A DNA stretch of 64,000 nt. Source: Erwinia oleae. Lineage in GTDB: Bacteria > Pseudomonadota > Gammaproteobacteria > Enterobacterales > Enterobacteriaceae. Within the stretch, counting starts at the first letter, position 1, and every line of letters begins with the position of its first letter. Where the stretch lies: the NCBI RefSeq assembly GCF_000770305.1, contig NZ_JNVB01000027.1, forward strand, positions 1 through 64,000. The letters are read 5' to 3'. Under the pieces are notes generated by a model that was given only the letters and a program-made list of their open reading frames with translations, ran no database searches and had not been told where the DNA came from. A program made the position numbers and the translations under genes. Positions 63,835-64,000 of this stretch are shown here, piece after piece.

Positions 63835-64000
63835 TTATGTCCTGGCGCCTTTATCATTCATTTGTAGCAGCGGCAGCAGCCAGGTTTCCGCGTTGCGTGC
63901 GATCTCTTCCATCCTGTCGTCGTCAAGATTACGGAACAGGCGCGAAAGATAAGGATCGGTGCCTTCGCCTTCAAACTGAAAACTCCCTTGCCAGGCTTGT
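63835..64000 (-). CDS. recC: RecBCD enzyme subunit RecC, C-terminal 55 residues only
   Basis: Open to the window edge; stop TAA at 63835-63837. The visible end contains QAWQGSFQFEGEG, DPYLSRLFRNLDDDRM and WLLPLLQ, agreeing with the RecC C-terminus, and position upstream of ptrA fits. RecC recognises Chi sequences and holds RecB and RecD together. The 193-bp gap to ptrA holds a hairpin ATCGCGC (63687-63693) with GCGCGAT (63699-63705), without a T-run. Confidence 0.92.
   Translation of the reverse strand, partial: QAWQGSFQFEGEGTDPYLSRLFRNLDDDRMEEIARNAETWLLPLLQMNDKGART

Overview
The window reads as a chromosome segment of an enterobacterium. The conserved blocks (cysJIH-queD, queE-eno-pyrG-mazG-relA-rlmD/barA, yqcC-truC-yqcA/csrB/syd/queF/ppnN/xni/rlmM/ygdD/gcvA/gcvB/ygdI/csdAE/tcdA/mltA/tRNA-fMet/amiC/argA/recD-recB-ptrA-recC) follow the E. 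coli order almost gene for gene, and the proteins are close to their E. coli counterparts. The accessory content (a Tad pilus locus, a joined glucarate/galactarate cluster, a class II microcin) and moderate divergence suggest Erwiniaceae (Pantoea, Mixta or Erwinia-like). The genus is an inference.

Layout. 1-855: edge of an AT-rich accessory segment with a truncated class II microcin precursor and, just upstream in the same direction, a small membrane protein placed like an immunity gene. 856-5778: assimilatory sulfate reduction genes cysJIH and divergent queD. 5809-17159: a 14-gene Tad/Flp pilus operon (flp, tadV, rcpC, rcpA, rcpB, tadZ, tadA-F, an unrecognised secreted-protein gene, tadG) inserted between queD and queE. 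It is followed by a divergent MocR-type regulator (17467-18837) whose aminotransferase domain has lost its PLP-binding residues. 18824-27245: queE, eno, pyrG, mazG, relA, rlmD. 27353-30079: the hybrid sensor kinase barA.

30104-39163: a sugar-diacid island, gudP-gudX-gudD-garL-garR-garK on the minus strand and garD divergent. The 520-bp control region between gudP and garD carries two CRP-like sites 40 bp apart. Together the genes take up D-glucarate/galactarate, dehydrate it, split the keto-deoxy-glucarate, reduce tartronate semialdehyde and phosphorylate glycerate.

39203-64000: housekeeping genes, including two regulatory RNAs. csrB has a UvrY/GacA-type box about 170 nt upstream, and its kinase barA is also in the window. 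gcvB is divergent from its activator gcvA. Two initiator tRNA-Met genes lie in tandem, argA is preceded by two ARG boxes, and recD-recB-ptrA overlap by 4 nt each, with the last 55 codons of recC at the right edge. No insertion sequence, transposase, integrase or CRISPR array was seen.
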